DNA of 64,000 nucleotides from Sphingobacterium paludis (GCF_004364125.1 NZ_SNZV01000003.1:248001-312000); one strand, 5' to 3'. Shown: positions 30,425 through 40,315, counted from the first letter of the stretch. Translations and numbers: made by a program. Notes: generated by a model from the sequence alone, not told the origin.

Positions 30425-30831
30425 ATTCGGGGAGAGGAAATAGGTTTGAAGACAGCATCATAAGGGCACAAGCCTGGCTGTTGTTTATAACTTCAATGGT
30501 GTGGAAAAGTTTTTCTTGTAAGCGCCTGACTATTCCTAGCTATTTATCCTATTTTTACTAATACTAAAGGTTACTATTTTAAAACTGTCGACGGCTACCG
30601 TTAGTTTTTTAAAAACTCAAATTGCTGATTTGGAAGTTTAGACAAAAGATTTTTAATTGTTGGTAAGAGGACTCTAATGGCGATTGGAGTCCTCTTATTT
30701 TTTACACAGTATTTGTTTCTAGCTCAGACACCTGCTGTGATCCCTGGACAACATCGCGCTGAAAGATCGTTCACCTCGTATTATCCAATCAAACGGCGAG
30801 CTCAATAATAGTTCAAATACACTCCACCACC
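30425..30831. other. Intergenic gap with one terminator
   Basis: About 400 bp. Besides the terminator at 30665 I find no credible gene, promoter or RNA. Confidence 0.5.
30665..30704 (+). terminator. Rho-independent terminator
   Basis: AAGAGGACTC / GAGTCCTCTT, perfect 10-bp arms with a 12-base loop, followed by ATTTTTTT. It ends a transcript about 240 bp after the DUF6952 gene, so the 3' region is either a long UTR or holds an unseen small RNA. Confidence 0.85.
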
Positions 30832-31104
30832 TTAAATCCCGACAGCTAACTCGACCCAAATAATAAGGAATAAAAGAAATACACCTACGCTATACATGAT
30901 CCGATGAGATTTGACAGGAACTTTGCGCCACAAAAGTTCCAACATAGCGCCGCCTGCGACTAATAGTATCGCAGCGGCCATAAAATCAAGTGCCGTCCAA
31001 TTTACTTCGTCGGTAAATTGCATTGCGATCAGGGGTATACATAAGATCCCGCTGATGATAGATAGCATAAGCATGAGCCTATTGGATGGAGATATCATTT
31101 TCAT
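30832..31104 (-). CDS. Small three-span membrane protein
   Basis: 90 residues (ATG 31104 or 31098) with three hydrophobic helices (LMLMLSIISGILCIPLIAM, FMAAAILLVAGGAMLELLW, IMYSVGVFLLFLIIWVELAVG) and the phrase MQFTDEVNWTALDFMAA, typical of a small membrane family of unknown function in Bacteroidota. Monocistronic. Confidence 0.75.
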   Translation of the reverse strand: MKMISPSNRLMLMLSIISGILCIPLIAMQFTDEVNWTALDFMAAAILLVAGGAMLELLWRKVPVKSHRIMYSVGVFLLFLIIWVELAVGI

Positions 31105-31176
31105 TTTTAAATAAATTTAAAGTTCTTTGATTTTCAAAGTTCAAAAATGTTTTTGATATTTCCAATTTAAAAATAA

Positions 31177-31202
31177 AGGCTGCCTCAGAAACGAGACAGC
31201 CT
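31177..31202 (-). terminator. Terminator of the TonB-receptor gene
   Basis: AGGCTGTCTC / GAGGCAGCCT on the minus strand (10 bp, one G-U), followed by TTTATTTTT, 33 bp beyond the stop codon. Confidence 0.85.
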
Positions 31203-31234
31203 ATCGTATAGAGGTGGGATATTAGCGAAATGAA

Positions 31235-34200
31235 TTAGAATGCGTACCGTGCACCAATCTGTAACTGCCATGGATTTCCGTTAAATCCGGCTATGCCTTG
31301 GGTATTCACTTGGTAGCGAAACTCTTGCGCAGCGGGGTCGAAGCCTGTAACGCGATACAGCGCCGTATTGCCATAAGCTCTATACACACCCCATTCTTTA
31401 TTGAGCATGTTGGCGACGTTGAATACATCCACCGAAAGTTCCACGCCATGCGTTTTGTAAAATTTGATCTCTTTAGCCAACCGCAGGTCGATGGTACCAT
31501 AAAACTCATTAATACCGCCATTGCGTTCTGCAATTTGTCCAGAAGCCGAGCGGATAAAATCTTTGATGCTCTGACTGGCATCCGGATTATCCAAAATCGT
31601 TTGCAGGCCTGTTCTTAGAATCTCGGGCGTGTTGGGATTTTGGTAGTCAAATACGAAGGCTAAGTCATTGGATGAGGTTACAAAATCACCATTCGTATTA
31701 CCACCAGAAAGTAAGCTATAGCGGGTACCGCCTGTTCCCGTAAAACGAAGACCTATTTTCACGCCGTAAAACGTAGGTGCAGTACCATAAGCTACAACCT
31801 TATGCCGGAAATGGTTTGATGAATAAGTAATGGCGCGAAGATCCCGCGGATCATCTACTACGGGCTGCGAAAGCGTTGCCGAGTTGGCTACATTTCCGTT
31901 AAATGACGTGTTGTCTTTGGTGTCGTTCCACGTGTAACTCGCTGTAATCTCGCCATCTCCATAGTAGCGGTATGTACCATCCAACACAACCGCAAATTGA
32001 TTTACTTTACCCACGCTCGTGAGCTCTAAAACGCGGCCCAGCTGGTCTGACTTCCGTCCGTCTTGCCAGTTTGCTGGTTCTGCGTTGGTTGGCATCGCGT
32101 CTACGGGAACATACACGCCTCGGTTAGCCTCATTCGCTAACCTGAAAAACGGATCATCTACCATATTGCGGTCTATATACGTGTAGTTGTTACGCGCCAA
32201 ACTCATATAGGCAGACAGGCCTAACTTGAAGCGATCGGTTAGGAACTTATTGTAGGACAAATTGGCTTTATACACTGTCGGTACTTTCGCATTTTCACCC
32301 GTATAGTTGATCGTGGCCAGCTGATGCTGCGCAAGCGTCGGGATACTGCCCTGATTTGCTCTGTAGGCATTAAAATCGGGTCTCGGTACATCAGCTCCAC
32401 GCACATCGACGGTCGCGAAATTTGACCCATCAAACGTGAGGTTATTGATAATCATATAGTTATTAATATCAGAAGCAAAGATCCCGGCGCCGGCACGTAG
32501 ATAGTCTGTTTGATTTTCGTTGATATCCCAGTTAAACTGTATCCGTGGCTGCACGATAAACGAAGCAAGCTGATTGTCTGTGCGAATACCCAATTGATCG
32601 AAAACCAATTGGTTGAACGTTGCTTTCGGATATGCAGCATAATCCATCCGCAAGCCGGCAGTCATTTCCAAGCCGGCCGCGATATTTTTGCGCATCTGCC
32701 CGTAAAGTCCAACGTTCATAATTGTTCCGCGGACGGTCACATCATCTTTTAGCGGAACCTCTCTGTAGAAACGATATGGATTTAGGTTATCAAAATTTTG
32801 AATAGCTGTTAATTCTTGTGCCTGGTCGCTACTGAAGTGAAACCTTCCGTTCACCTCGGAACCATACACGGAGTTCGATTGCGTCGCCATAAGATCAACC
32901 CCGAACGTGTATTTGGCAAATTCGGTATCGTAGAATAGATTGTTTGTGAGTTGAAAAACATGGTTGCGGAAACTTTCCTGCCCGAAACGGTGCCCGCCCA
33001 GTTGTATGGACGTCGATAGGTTGTTTCCGTTAATATTCGACACCAAATCGTCTACGATGGCTCGAGGAATATACCCGCTCCCGATCTGGGCATTTTGTGT
33101 ACTGTTTTGGTAAACATATAAATGCTGCACCTTAAGCTCATTGGTGATGCGCGGCGAGATGGATGTCCGTAGGGTGGCAAGAAAGCTATTGTCAAAGTTC
33201 TTGTCATTACCGTAGGATTCGAGTAGATTGATGTTCGAGTTATCGCCCAAGCCCAACGGGTTGTAGTCATACGTCAAGTTGTTTCGAATGGTCAGGAGGT
33301 TTTTCTCATTAATCTGCCAATCCAGGCGAAGAAATCCGGCGTCGGATGTTCTCTTTTTATCGATAGACCCTGTTTGCTGCTGTGCAGATACACCGTACTT
33401 GCCTCGTGCGATCTCCAGGTAACGATCTAGCGTCGGCTGGTTGATGCGGTAAAGGACTTCGTCTGCCGGCGATTGTACATCGGCAATTAGTAAGGATCTA
33501 TTATCCTGCTGCCTGTCCCATACTAGAAAAAAGTGCAATTTATCTTTGATAATAGGTCCACCCAAAGAAAAGCCATATTGATTCGTCGTATAGTTTCCTA
33601 TGCGGTTATTACCGCGGATATCATAGTTACTGGTCAACCAATCTGCGCGGCTGAAGAAAAACGCAGAACCCGTCAGCTGGTTGGTACCCGATTTGGTGGC
33701 GGCGCTTATCGTACCTCCGCCACTACGCCCAAACGTCACGTCATATTGGTTGGTCACCACCTTAAATTCCCGCACGGCCTCCATAGAAACCGAATACGGA
33801 GCACCACTACGGGAGGTCGTCGATCCCGAAGAGGTTGGGTTTTTGGCATTCATACCATCAATGGTAAAGTTTGTGGACGATCCAAGCTGGCCGGCAATAC
33901 TTCCGCCATTGGTTAATGGCGATAAATCCGTAAGTACCGTGAAGTTTCGACCATTTACAGGGAGTGTATTGATATCTTTGGTTGAAAACGCCGTTGCTGC
34001 TCCCAGGTAATCGCGTGTGTTTTTCAAGCCGGAGGCGTTGATCTCTACCGCGTCCAAAGAAACATTGTTTGCAAGGAGCTGAATGTTTACCTGTGCAACA
34101 TCGCCCTGATTGAGGGTGATGTTTGTGACCATACCTTCACCTTCTTGCACATGCGTTGCTGTGACGGTGTACGGCCCACCCAACGGAAGCTGCTTGATGT

Positions 34201-34420
34201 CGTAATTTCCGCCCTCATTTGTTACAGAAGTTGTCGTGAACCCGGTAGACTCGTTACGAACCCGGATGGTGGCTCCAGCGACATGTAGCTGACTTGCATT
34301 GGTGATGACGCCGCGTATGGAGGCTTGTGTACCTTGTGCTGAGGTGTTAAACTGCAACATAACACCTATAAAGGCGAGAAAAAAACAGCGCAGAAATTGC
34401 TTATTGGGTGATGGAACCAT
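31235..34420 (-). CDS. Oar-like TonB-dependent outer-membrane receptor
   Basis: 1061 residues from ATG 34420, which gives a proper signal peptide (FLRCFFLAFIGVMLQFNTSAQ). A carboxypeptidase-regulatory-like domain follows (SIRGVITNASQLHVAGATIRVRNEST..., about 35-120), then a plug (VNGRNFTVLTDLSP, NFTIDGMNAKNP, VREFKVVTNQYDVTFGRSGGG) and a large barrel ending in GARYAF. The Oar type, with the plug motif FGRSGGG, is linked to adhesion and protease or peptide-related uptake; the substrate is not known. No SusD partner lies beside it. Confidence 0.93.
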   Translation of the reverse strand: MVPSPNKQFLRCFFLAFIGVMLQFNTSAQGTQASIRGVITNASQLHVAGATIRVRNESTGFTTTSVTNEGGNYDIKQLPLGGPYTVTATHVQEGEGMVTNITLNQGDVAQVNIQLLANNVSLDAVEINASGLKNTRDYLGAATAFSTKDINTLPVNGRNFTVLTDLSPLTNGGSIAGQLGSSTNFTIDGMNAKNPTSSGSTTSRSGAPYSVSMEAVREFKVVTNQYDVTFGRSGGGTISAATKSGTNQLTGSAFFFSRADWLTSNYDIRGNNRIGNYTTNQYGFSLGGPIIKDKLHFFLVWDRQQDNRSLLIADVQSPADEVLYRINQPTLDRYLEIARGKYGVSAQQQTGSIDKKRTSDAGFLRLDWQINEKNLLTIRNNLTYDYNPLGLGDNSNINLLESYGNDKNFDNSFLATLRTSISPRITNELKVQHLYVYQNSTQNAQIGSGYIPRAIVDDLVSNINGNNLSTSIQLGGHRFGQESFRNHVFQLTNNLFYDTEFAKYTFGVDLMATQSNSVYGSEVNGRFHFSSDQAQELTAIQNFDNLNPYRFYREVPLKDDVTVRGTIMNVGLYGQMRKNIAAGLEMTAGLRMDYAAYPKATFNQLVFDQLGIRTDNQLASFIVQPRIQFNWDINENQTDYLRAGAGIFASDINNYMIINNLTFDGSNFATVDVRGADVPRPDFNAYRANQGSIPTLAQHQLATINYTGENAKVPTVYKANLSYNKFLTDRFKLGLSAYMSLARNNYTYIDRNMVDDPFFRLANEANRGVYVPVDAMPTNAEPANWQDGRKSDQLGRVLELTSVGKVNQFAVVLDGTYRYYGDGEITASYTWNDTKDNTSFNGNVANSATLSQPVVDDPRDLRAITYSSNHFRHKVVAYGTAPTFYGVKIGLRFTGTGGTRYSLLSGGNTNGDFVTSSNDLAFVFDYQNPNTPEILRTGLQTILDNPDASQSIKDFIRSASGQIAERNGGINEFYGTIDLRLAKEIKFYKTHGVELSVDVFNVANMLNKEWGVYRAYGNTALYRVTGFDPAAQEFRYQVNTQGIAGFNGNPWQLQIGARYAF

Positions 34421-34447
34421 GACGTGCTTTATTGTTTTACGTGAACA

Positions 34448-34481
34448 CAAAGCTATTCATGGCATGTTAACTCCATAGCAA
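34448..34481 (-). promoter_or_regulatory. Promoter TTG-N23-TAGCTTTG of the TonB-receptor gene
   Basis: Minus strand TAGCTTTG (34448-34455) with TTG at 34479-34481, 23 bp apart. About 28 bp lie between the -7 box and the ATG. Confidence 0.65.
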
Positions 34482-34533
34482 GTCTGTTTTAAGTATTTGT
34501 TAACACAATAATTTGTGCTTGCAAAAAAATAGC

Positions 34534-34570
34534 CATGCTTACGCTTCATTTAAAAAGAAGCGTAAGCGTG
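34534..34570 (-). terminator. Terminator of the tricorn-protease gene
   Basis: CACGCTTACGCTTC / GAAGCGTAAGCATG arms (14 bp, one G-U) followed on the minus strand by ATTTTTTT. Lies 29 bp beyond the stop at 34599. Confidence 0.88.
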
Positions 34571-34598
34571 GCGCTATAAAGCACGGTTTTTTTTCGTG

Positions 34599-37500
34599 CT
34601 ATTTCAAGTCTTTCAGAATCTCTTCTACCGCTCGTTCCAGCTGGGGGTCTTTGTCCTGAATGCGGTCCGTTATGGAATTACGAACCGCTATATCGGGCGC
34701 AACACCCGTGAGCTCCAGATCCTCTCCGTCCAGCGTGTAGCAGCCCCATGCGGGTACGCGATACATCGAGCCATCAACCAAGCCTTTCGCCGACGTGAAA
34801 ATGATCCAGCGATAGGTTTCTGTACCGATGATCTTGCCTAGTTTTAGCGCCTTAAAGCCCGCCGCCGTCATTTCTGCATCACTCAGCGATTGCTCGTTGA
34901 TCAACAATACGATAGGCTTTCCGCCTGGCGTGAAATTTCCCTGCGGTGCCTTCTTTCCACCGCGGTACTGCCATTGCAGGTAAGGCCGTTGCTGTAAGAA
35001 GCGCAAGACCTCATCGTGTACATTTCCGCCAGTGTTATAGCGCAGATCCAAAATAATACCCTCTTTATTATTTTCCTGCTCGGCCATATCAAGCAAGAAC
35101 GTTTGCAACTCCTCGCCGCCCATGTTTTTCATGTGCGAATAGGCAATCCTATTGTTGCTCAAGGCGCTTACCTTGCTACGGTTTCCTTTGATCCATTCTT
35201 CATAAAGCAGGTCTTTGAAATCGCTGCTGCTCTGCGGGCGAATATTTACCTGATGCTCCTTACCTGCCCGTGCTACCGTAAGTTGTAGCTCCGGGGATAG
35301 CGAGGGCGCTGTGAAGTAGGCGTCGCGGTCTCGCTTAGGATCTATTTTTTTACCATCAACGGCTAGGATGACGTCTCCCGGCTGCAGATCAACCCCTTTT
35401 CGAGAGGCCGGACCGTTCGGCAGGACACGCGTAATTTTGGTCGGAAGCTCGTTATCATAAACAATGCCCAGCTCGTTGGTCACGAAGTTAAAATTCTTCC
35501 GTTCTTCCGCCCCGGTGGAGCTAAAGCCCAAGTGAGACGAATTGAGTTCGCCGAGCATATCATTGAGTAGTATCCGGAGATCGGCACGCGTATTGATGCC
35601 GTCTAGATAGCGGGCATATTTCTGTTTTGTCGCCGTCCAATTGACCCCGTGAAATGTACTGTCATAGAAGTTCTCTTCTATGCCCGCCCATGTTTCATAA
35701 AACATCTGGTTGAATTCTTGCGAAAGATCCTTCGTAAATTTATAGCTCATCGTCACTTTATCCAGCTTATTGGCCTCCAAGTTGTATTTTTGGATAGCGC
35801 CACCACTTAGCGCAAAGTACTTGCCCCCGACCTCCGTTAAATCGCCAAGAAACCCATCGGCTACTTTTTCGGTTTTATTCTCTTCGAAAGGCTCACTTAC
35901 CAAACGGTACACACCGTTTTCCCCTTCATGGTTAGAGGAGAAAAAAACATAAGTTTTATCGCCCTTTTGAAACACCAGCGGATTATATTGCGTGCCCGCT
36001 GCTGGGCTCACCAGGCTGATCCGGTCTGATAATCCCTTCAGATCAATGCTCACCGCAGGTTTTTTGCTTGTAGCAAGCTTTTTATTGGCTGGCTTTGCCT
36101 TATCATCCTTCTTACTGACGCTGTCTTTCGTATCTGTTTTTGTTTCGGTAAAGAGCTCATCGAATTTGCTGTTACGGTAGGGCGACTCTATATTTTCCAG
36201 GGCCATTTTGTAAATACTGGAAAATTGCATGCCCGTCGGGTATGAAGGTTTTGTACGATTACTGGCAAAATAAATATACTTTCCGTCAGGAGACCAATAC
36301 GGGTTAGATTCCGTAACGCCGGTATTCGTCAAGTTTGTCGTCGACCCTGAAGCAATATTATGCACAAAAATATCCTGTTCGAAATTTCGAATGGCTGTAA
36401 ATAAGACATAAGCCCCATCCGGAGAAAAAGAGGGTGCAGAGTTTTGAAAGGCCCAAATCTCGTCTTTGACGATAAGGCTACTTTTCAGCGATCCCAGATC
36501 CAGCAATCTTACCTCATCCCGCCCACTCAGGTATACGGCTTTGGTTGCATCAGCATTAAAGGCTATATTTCGGTTGTTGCGAAGGTCAGTAGTCAGCTGC
36601 TTGACGCTGCCAGATCCATCTGCCGTTCGCGAAAACCAGTTTTGATACCCTTGATACGTCTGACTGTAAAGTAGGGTCTTATTATCTTTTAGCCATTTCA
36701 CCTCCATGGCCCGCTCGCCGCTACCCGGCATCTTCCGAACAAATTTGCCATCGATATCACTGACGAAAAGCTCACCCCGTGCTATAAATGCCATTTTCTT
36801 TCCATCCGGAGAAATATCAAAAGCGCTAATGGTGTTGCTAACATCAAACTCCTTTTCTTTACCCAATACATTGTTACGGCTTAACTGGATGGCGGGTTGC
36901 GTCGTTTTTTTACTATCCGTGTCATACAGGAAAATCTGATAATCTTTCTCAAAAACGATTTTGCCACCATCGGCAGCCACGACTGGTCTCTTAATGGATT
37001 CCTTAAACGTGGTGAGTGCAACTTTCTTTCCCGCGTTAAAGGTATATAGGTTGTACTCATCGTTCCCTTCGTCCGATGCAAAATAGATCGTTCCCTTACG
37101 GTCTACACTCGGCCAAAAGTCTTTGCCCACGTAATCCGTATATTGTTTGAACGTTTTGCTCTTTGGGTCGTACGAGCGAATATCTGGATTGAAAGCGCCT
37201 TTATATCGCTTTCTATTGGCGGAAGAATAACTCTCCCAGGAATCATTGAATAGCAGTTCGCCAAAAGGTGTCTCCGCAATACCGTGTATAAAATTGAAGT
37301 AATGCGGAAAAATCCGCTGCGCCGTTCCACCCGTTCTATTAACTTTATAGCTTGAAAACCGGTTGTAGCGAGAAGATGTAAAGTAAACGGTTTGGCTATC
37401 CCAGCTCCAGCTATCCACCTCGTCCATACCTTCGTGATACGTAAGCTGCTGTATGTCACCTCCAGCAAGCGGCATCGTGTATACATCCATGTTGCCATTT

Positions 37501-37751
37501 TGATTGGATGAAAATGCGAGCCATTTTCCGTCTGGTGAGATCCGGGGTGAGATCTCGTTGCCCTCCATTGCCGTCAGACGAAGTGCTACGCCCCCTCCGC
37601 TGCTGACTTTCCAGAGGTCGCCCTCAAAACTAAACACCAGCGTGTTTCCATCTGGACTCAACGCTGGATACGACAGAAATGATGGCTGCTGCGCCATAGC
37701 AAGCGTGCTAATCCCGAAGGACAAGGCGATAAAAAAGATACGTTTATTCAT
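34599..37751 (-). CDS. Tricorn-type S41 protease with beta-propeller and PDZ
   Basis: 1050 residues from ATG 37751, giving signal peptide MNKRIFFIALSFGISTLAMA; an upstream open frame to 38015 crosses the promoter. Order: WD40/PD40-like propeller repeats (SPDGNTLVFSFEGDLWKV, SPDGKWLAFSSNQNG and others, about 25-640), catalytic-region helices with LNSSHLGFS (His), PDZ (GVDLQPGDVILAVDGKKI) and the S41 core ILDLRYNTGGNVHDEV with NEQSLSDAEM (nucleophile Ser). Likely a periplasmic peptidase that degrades oligopeptides, exceptional for being exported. Confidence 0.93.
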   Translation of the reverse strand: MNKRIFFIALSFGISTLAMAQQPSFLSYPALSPDGNTLVFSFEGDLWKVSSGGGVALRLTAMEGNEISPRISPDGKWLAFSSNQNGNMDVYTMPLAGGDIQQLTYHEGMDEVDSWSWDSQTVYFTSSRYNRFSSYKVNRTGGTAQRIFPHYFNFIHGIAETPFGELLFNDSWESYSSANRKRYKGAFNPDIRSYDPKSKTFKQYTDYVGKDFWPSVDRKGTIYFASDEGNDEYNLYTFNAGKKVALTTFKESIKRPVVAADGGKIVFEKDYQIFLYDTDSKKTTQPAIQLSRNNVLGKEKEFDVSNTISAFDISPDGKKMAFIARGELFVSDIDGKFVRKMPGSGERAMEVKWLKDNKTLLYSQTYQGYQNWFSRTADGSGSVKQLTTDLRNNRNIAFNADATKAVYLSGRDEVRLLDLGSLKSSLIVKDEIWAFQNSAPSFSPDGAYVLFTAIRNFEQDIFVHNIASGSTTNLTNTGVTESNPYWSPDGKYIYFASNRTKPSYPTGMQFSSIYKMALENIESPYRNSKFDELFTETKTDTKDSVSKKDDKAKPANKKLATSKKPAVSIDLKGLSDRISLVSPAAGTQYNPLVFQKGDKTYVFFSSNHEGENGVYRLVSEPFEENKTEKVADGFLGDLTEVGGKYFALSGGAIQKYNLEANKLDKVTMSYKFTKDLSQEFNQMFYETWAGIEENFYDSTFHGVNWTATKQKYARYLDGINTRADLRILLNDMLGELNSSHLGFSSTGAEERKNFNFVTNELGIVYDNELPTKITRVLPNGPASRKGVDLQPGDVILAVDGKKIDPKRDRDAYFTAPSLSPELQLTVARAGKEHQVNIRPQSSSDFKDLLYEEWIKGNRSKVSALSNNRIAYSHMKNMGGEELQTFLLDMAEQENNKEGIILDLRYNTGGNVHDEVLRFLQQRPYLQWQYRGGKKAPQGNFTPGGKPIVLLINEQSLSDAEMTAAGFKALKLGKIIGTETYRWIIFTSAKGLVDGSMYRVPAWGCYTLDGEDLELTGVAPDIAVRNSITDRIQDKDPQLERAVEEILKDLK

Positions 37752-37841
37752 AATAAAGCGGTAATAGCTATTAATCTGTAATTTATGATACGTCGGCACA
37801 ACAGGTTCCATAAAAAAGAACAGTCCTGTACCTATTTTATA

Positions 37842-37870
37842 CAAAGGTATCATTGCACACGAATTCTCAA
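37842..37870 (-). promoter_or_regulatory. Promoter TTG-N18-TACCTTTG of the tricorn-protease gene
   Basis: Minus strand TACCTTTG (37842-37849) and TTG (37868-37870), 18 bp apart; predicted leader about 85 bases. The rest of the 378-bp gap 37752-38129 holds a weaker rightward candidate, TTG (38088) - N18 - TAATTTCG (38109), before the 38130 gene, and no gene. Confidence 0.65.
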
Positions 37871-38129
37871 TATGGGTATCGTATTTTTTACCTGAATAGT
37901 TTAGTTGCGCAAGCATCGCTGTCATCCTATCTGCTCGAAAAGCCACCGCAAGGGGCACTGCACGCAAATGCATGCCCATTGCTAATCGCCAAAACACTCT
38001 TAAATGGGGTATCACAAGCTATTGTTGCTAATAAAATGAGCCTTCATCTCGTGTTTATCCTGGTAAGAAATTATTTTGGCCTGATGCTTGCGAACGTTGT
38101 TATGCATCTAATTTCGAAGCATTGCCTTT

Positions 38130-38594
38130 ATGAACAAGACATATATACTCCTTTTCTTTCTATGCGTTGCCATACAAGCCTGTGTTGCTCAAGAAGCAAA
38201 GAGCAATAAATGGATTTGGGGGCCATCTATTGGTTGGCAATATCAAAGTGGAAACTTTCTAAAAGCATCGGGATGGGGATTATTTGCTCCAAATGACCAT
38301 CAGTATATAAAGATCGATGCAGGTGCCAATTTCACCTGGATGCGTGACCAGTCTACCGTCATTCCGGAGCTGGGACTCACCTATTACGTAAGCACCAAAC
38401 TCATTTTCCCGTTTATAAAAGCGGAGGTTACACCTTATACGGTTACGCCAAAAGTCGGTATTGGTTTACTATCCATTATTGATCTGGGTATTGGCTACGG
38501 GTTTGATACGCGTACCAAAGATAATTTTAAACCGATACAGGGATTCACTGGATCCGTGAGCTTAAACATACCGTTGAATTTTCATTTGCAATAG
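38130..38594 (+). CDS. Small outer-membrane beta-barrel-like protein
   Basis: 154 residues: signal peptide (MNKTYILLFFLCVAIQACVA), then alternating amphipathic beta-strands with turns (WIWGPSIGWQYQSGNF ... IPELGLTYYVSTKLIF ... VSLNIPLNFHLQ), resembling small OmpW/porin-like barrels. The Cys at the end of the signal is followed by VAQ, so processing at A-Q by signal peptidase I is also possible. Function unknown. Confidence 0.7.
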   Translation: MNKTYILLFFLCVAIQACVAQEAKSNKWIWGPSIGWQYQSGNFLKASGWGLFAPNDHQYIKIDAGANFTWMRDQSTVIPELGLTYYVSTKLIFPFIKAEVTPYTVTPKVGIGLLSIIDLGIGYGFDTRTKDNFKPIQGFTGSVSLNIPLNFHLQ

Positions 38595-38911
38595 CCCTGC
38601 TAGTCATTTTGCAGCTAAAGCGCTATCCCATTTTTCCGATAAATTGCCTGAAAATGTGTTCTGAAAGCCCCGTTTATCGATAAATCAGCGATACCATTCC
38701 AGCACCTTTGCGCGCACAGTATACGTGGCGTTTTCCGCTATTTCCCTCCATCCTAAGCCATTGAAAGCTAACCGTGTAAAGCAGGTCAACACGGAAAAGA
38801 AAGAACCATTATTGGCCTTGGTTTTGGTAAATATCTGATACTTAAAAGTTTCCAAACCGTCACGATTGTCAAAAAAACAGAAATAAATTTTTAAACGTCA
38901 TAAAAAAAAGA
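38595..38911. other. Intergenic gap, no gene seen
   Basis: About 320 bp of mixed composition before the HU promoter. I see no open frame of credible length, hairpin or RNA in it. Confidence 0.5.
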
Positions 38912-38919
38912 TACTTTTG
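38912..38919 (+). promoter_or_regulatory. -7 element TACTTTTG of the HU gene
   Basis: A full TAnnTTTG match 59 bp before the ATG at 38979. No TTG lies at the usual -33 distance; an A/T-rich tract occupies it. Confidence 0.65.
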
Positions 38920-38978
38920 CATCCCAAACTGCTACAGCGTTAAGGGTTGAGAAATAAATAATTACAGTAAAAACAGAT

Positions 38979-39263
38979 ATGACTAAAGCAGAAATTATTG
39001 CGGAGATCTCTAACAAAACGGGCTTAGAGAAAGTAGATGTTCAAGAAACAGTTGAAGCATTTTTTAAAGTTGTTAAGAATGCAATGGTTAGTGGCGAGAA
39101 TGTGTATGTTAGGGGTTTTGGAAGTTTCGTAGTGAAGAAAAGAGCAGAGAAAACAGCGCGTAACATCTCAAAAAACACAGCGATCATCATTCCTGCGCAC
39201 TTTGTGCCAAGCTTCAAACCTGCAAAAGTTTTTGTTGAAAAGGTTAAACAAGGAAACAAGTAA
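38979..39263 (+). CDS. HU/IHF-family histone-like DNA-binding protein
   Basis: 94 residues. MTKAEIIAEISNKTGLEK dimer helices, VYVRGFGSFVVKKRAEKTARNI with the GFGSF motif, and a beta arm (NTAIIIPAHFVPSFKPAKVF) where IIIPA replaces the usual IPA and the tip Pro inserts into the minor groove. A nucleoid protein. The TPR gene follows after 6 bp. Confidence 0.95.
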   Translation: MTKAEIIAEISNKTGLEKVDVQETVEAFFKVVKNAMVSGENVYVRGFGSFVVKKRAEKTARNISKNTAIIIPAHFVPSFKPAKVFVEKVKQGNK

Positions 39264-39269
39264 ATCAGG

Positions 39270-40103
39270 ATGAATACCAAACAAATCATAGTCATCGTTA
39301 TTGTAGTTGCCCTTATGGGTGGATTGCTTGCGCGCCCTATAAAAGGTTTGGTAGAGGATAATAAAGGAGCAAGTGCCTCTACAACCACCGAAGCATCATC
39401 AGCTTTTAATTTCCAGAGCGTATCCGACATGACTAAGCAATCGATCAACGGAAGTTTAGCGCAAGAAATTACGGCCTTGGAAGCAAAAGTGGCTGCTGCA
39501 GAAGGTGAAGAGAAGCTTACTTTATTAGAAGAACTGGCAAAAAAATGGGATGATTTAGCCAAAGATGCGCCTCGCGGATTTATTTATGAGGAAATGGCAA
39601 AAATTAGCCCTAAATTTGAATATTGGTTGAAAGCCGGAGATGCTTTTCGCTCCGCGTATACCAATTTGCAAGATACAGCGATGGCGACCGAGCTCAATCG
39701 ATTGGCAATTCAATCTTATGAGCAGGCTACAGCGCTGGATGCGAACAACTTGGATGCAAAAACGGGCTTGGGGGCCGCTATGGTCACTGGAACGAACAAT
39801 CCTATGGCAGGTATTGCTTTGTTGAGGGAAGTAGTCGCTAAGGATCCAAAAAATATTCAAGCAAACAAAACATTGGGATTGTTTTCATTGCAATCCCGTC
39901 AATTCGACAAGGCTATTGAGCGTTTCAAAACGGTTGTCGAGTTGAAGCCTGATGCCGAATCATATTTTTATTTGGCCACAGGTTATGAAAATATCGGGTT
40001 GAAGAACGAAGCTATTGCTGCTTTTCAGAAAAGTAAGGAGCTAGCTGCTGATCCGACCCTATCTCAATTCATCGAACGCCGTGTCGAAGAACTGAGCAAG
40101 TAA
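39270..40103 (+). CDS. Membrane-anchored TPR protein
   Basis: 277 residues: one N-terminal membrane helix (IIVIVIVVALMGGLLARPI), a linker, then TPR repeats in the C-terminal two thirds (ATALDANNLDAKTGLGAAMV, VVAKDPKNIQANKTLGLFSLQSRQFDKAIERFKTVVELKPDAESYFYLATGYENIG). A TPR protein in this place, between HU and the tiny ribosomal-type gene, is typical of Sphingobacteriales. Likely a scaffold facing the periplasm; partner unknown. Confidence 0.88.
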   Translation: MNTKQIIVIVIVVALMGGLLARPIKGLVEDNKGASASTTTEASSAFNFQSVSDMTKQSINGSLAQEITALEAKVAAAEGEEKLTLLEELAKKWDDLAKDAPRGFIYEEMAKISPKFEYWLKAGDAFRSAYTNLQDTAMATELNRLAIQSYEQATALDANNLDAKTGLGAAMVTGTNNPMAGIALLREVVAKDPKNIQANKTLGLFSLQSRQFDKAIERFKTVVELKPDAESYFYLATGYENIGLKNEAIAAFQKSKELAADPTLSQFIERRVEELSK

Positions 40104-40140
40104 TTAACATATTAATTTATCATTTAAAAACATTAAAGCT

Positions 40141-40230
40141 ATGCCAAGCGGAAAAAAAAGAAAAAGACACAAGATGGCTACTCACAAACGTAAAAAACGT
40201 TTAAGAAAAAACAGACACAAGAAAAAATAA
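40141..40230 (+). CDS. AURKAIP1/COX24-domain tiny ribosomal protein (bS22-like)
   Basis: 29 residues, MPSGKKRKRHKMATHKRKKR then LRKNRHKKK: two thirds are Lys, Arg or His. This is the Bacteroidota form of the COX24/AURKAIP1 domain, related to mitochondrial mS38 and mycobacterial bS22, which binds the small ribosomal subunit. It lies between the TPR gene and RNase G, with a strong terminator 40 bp after. Easily missed by gene finders because of its length. Confidence 0.85.
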   Translation: MPSGKKRKRHKMATHKRKKRLRKNRHKKK

Positions 40231-40269
40231 GCTTGTTGATCTTATTGGCTGAAGCCGCATAAGACGTTG

Positions 40270-40315
40270 TACAATCTATGGTTTCACTCTGGTAGAACTG
40301 TAGATTGTATTTTTT
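40270..40315 (+). terminator. Terminator after the HU-TPR-COX24 unit
   Basis: TACAATCTA / TAGATTGTA, perfect 9-bp arms around a 22-base loop, followed by TTTTTT. Confidence 0.75.

Noticed and set aside
34599..38015. Longer tricorn-protease reading with 88 extra residues
   Set aside because: The extra part spans the promoter and hides the signal peptide that starts at 37751.
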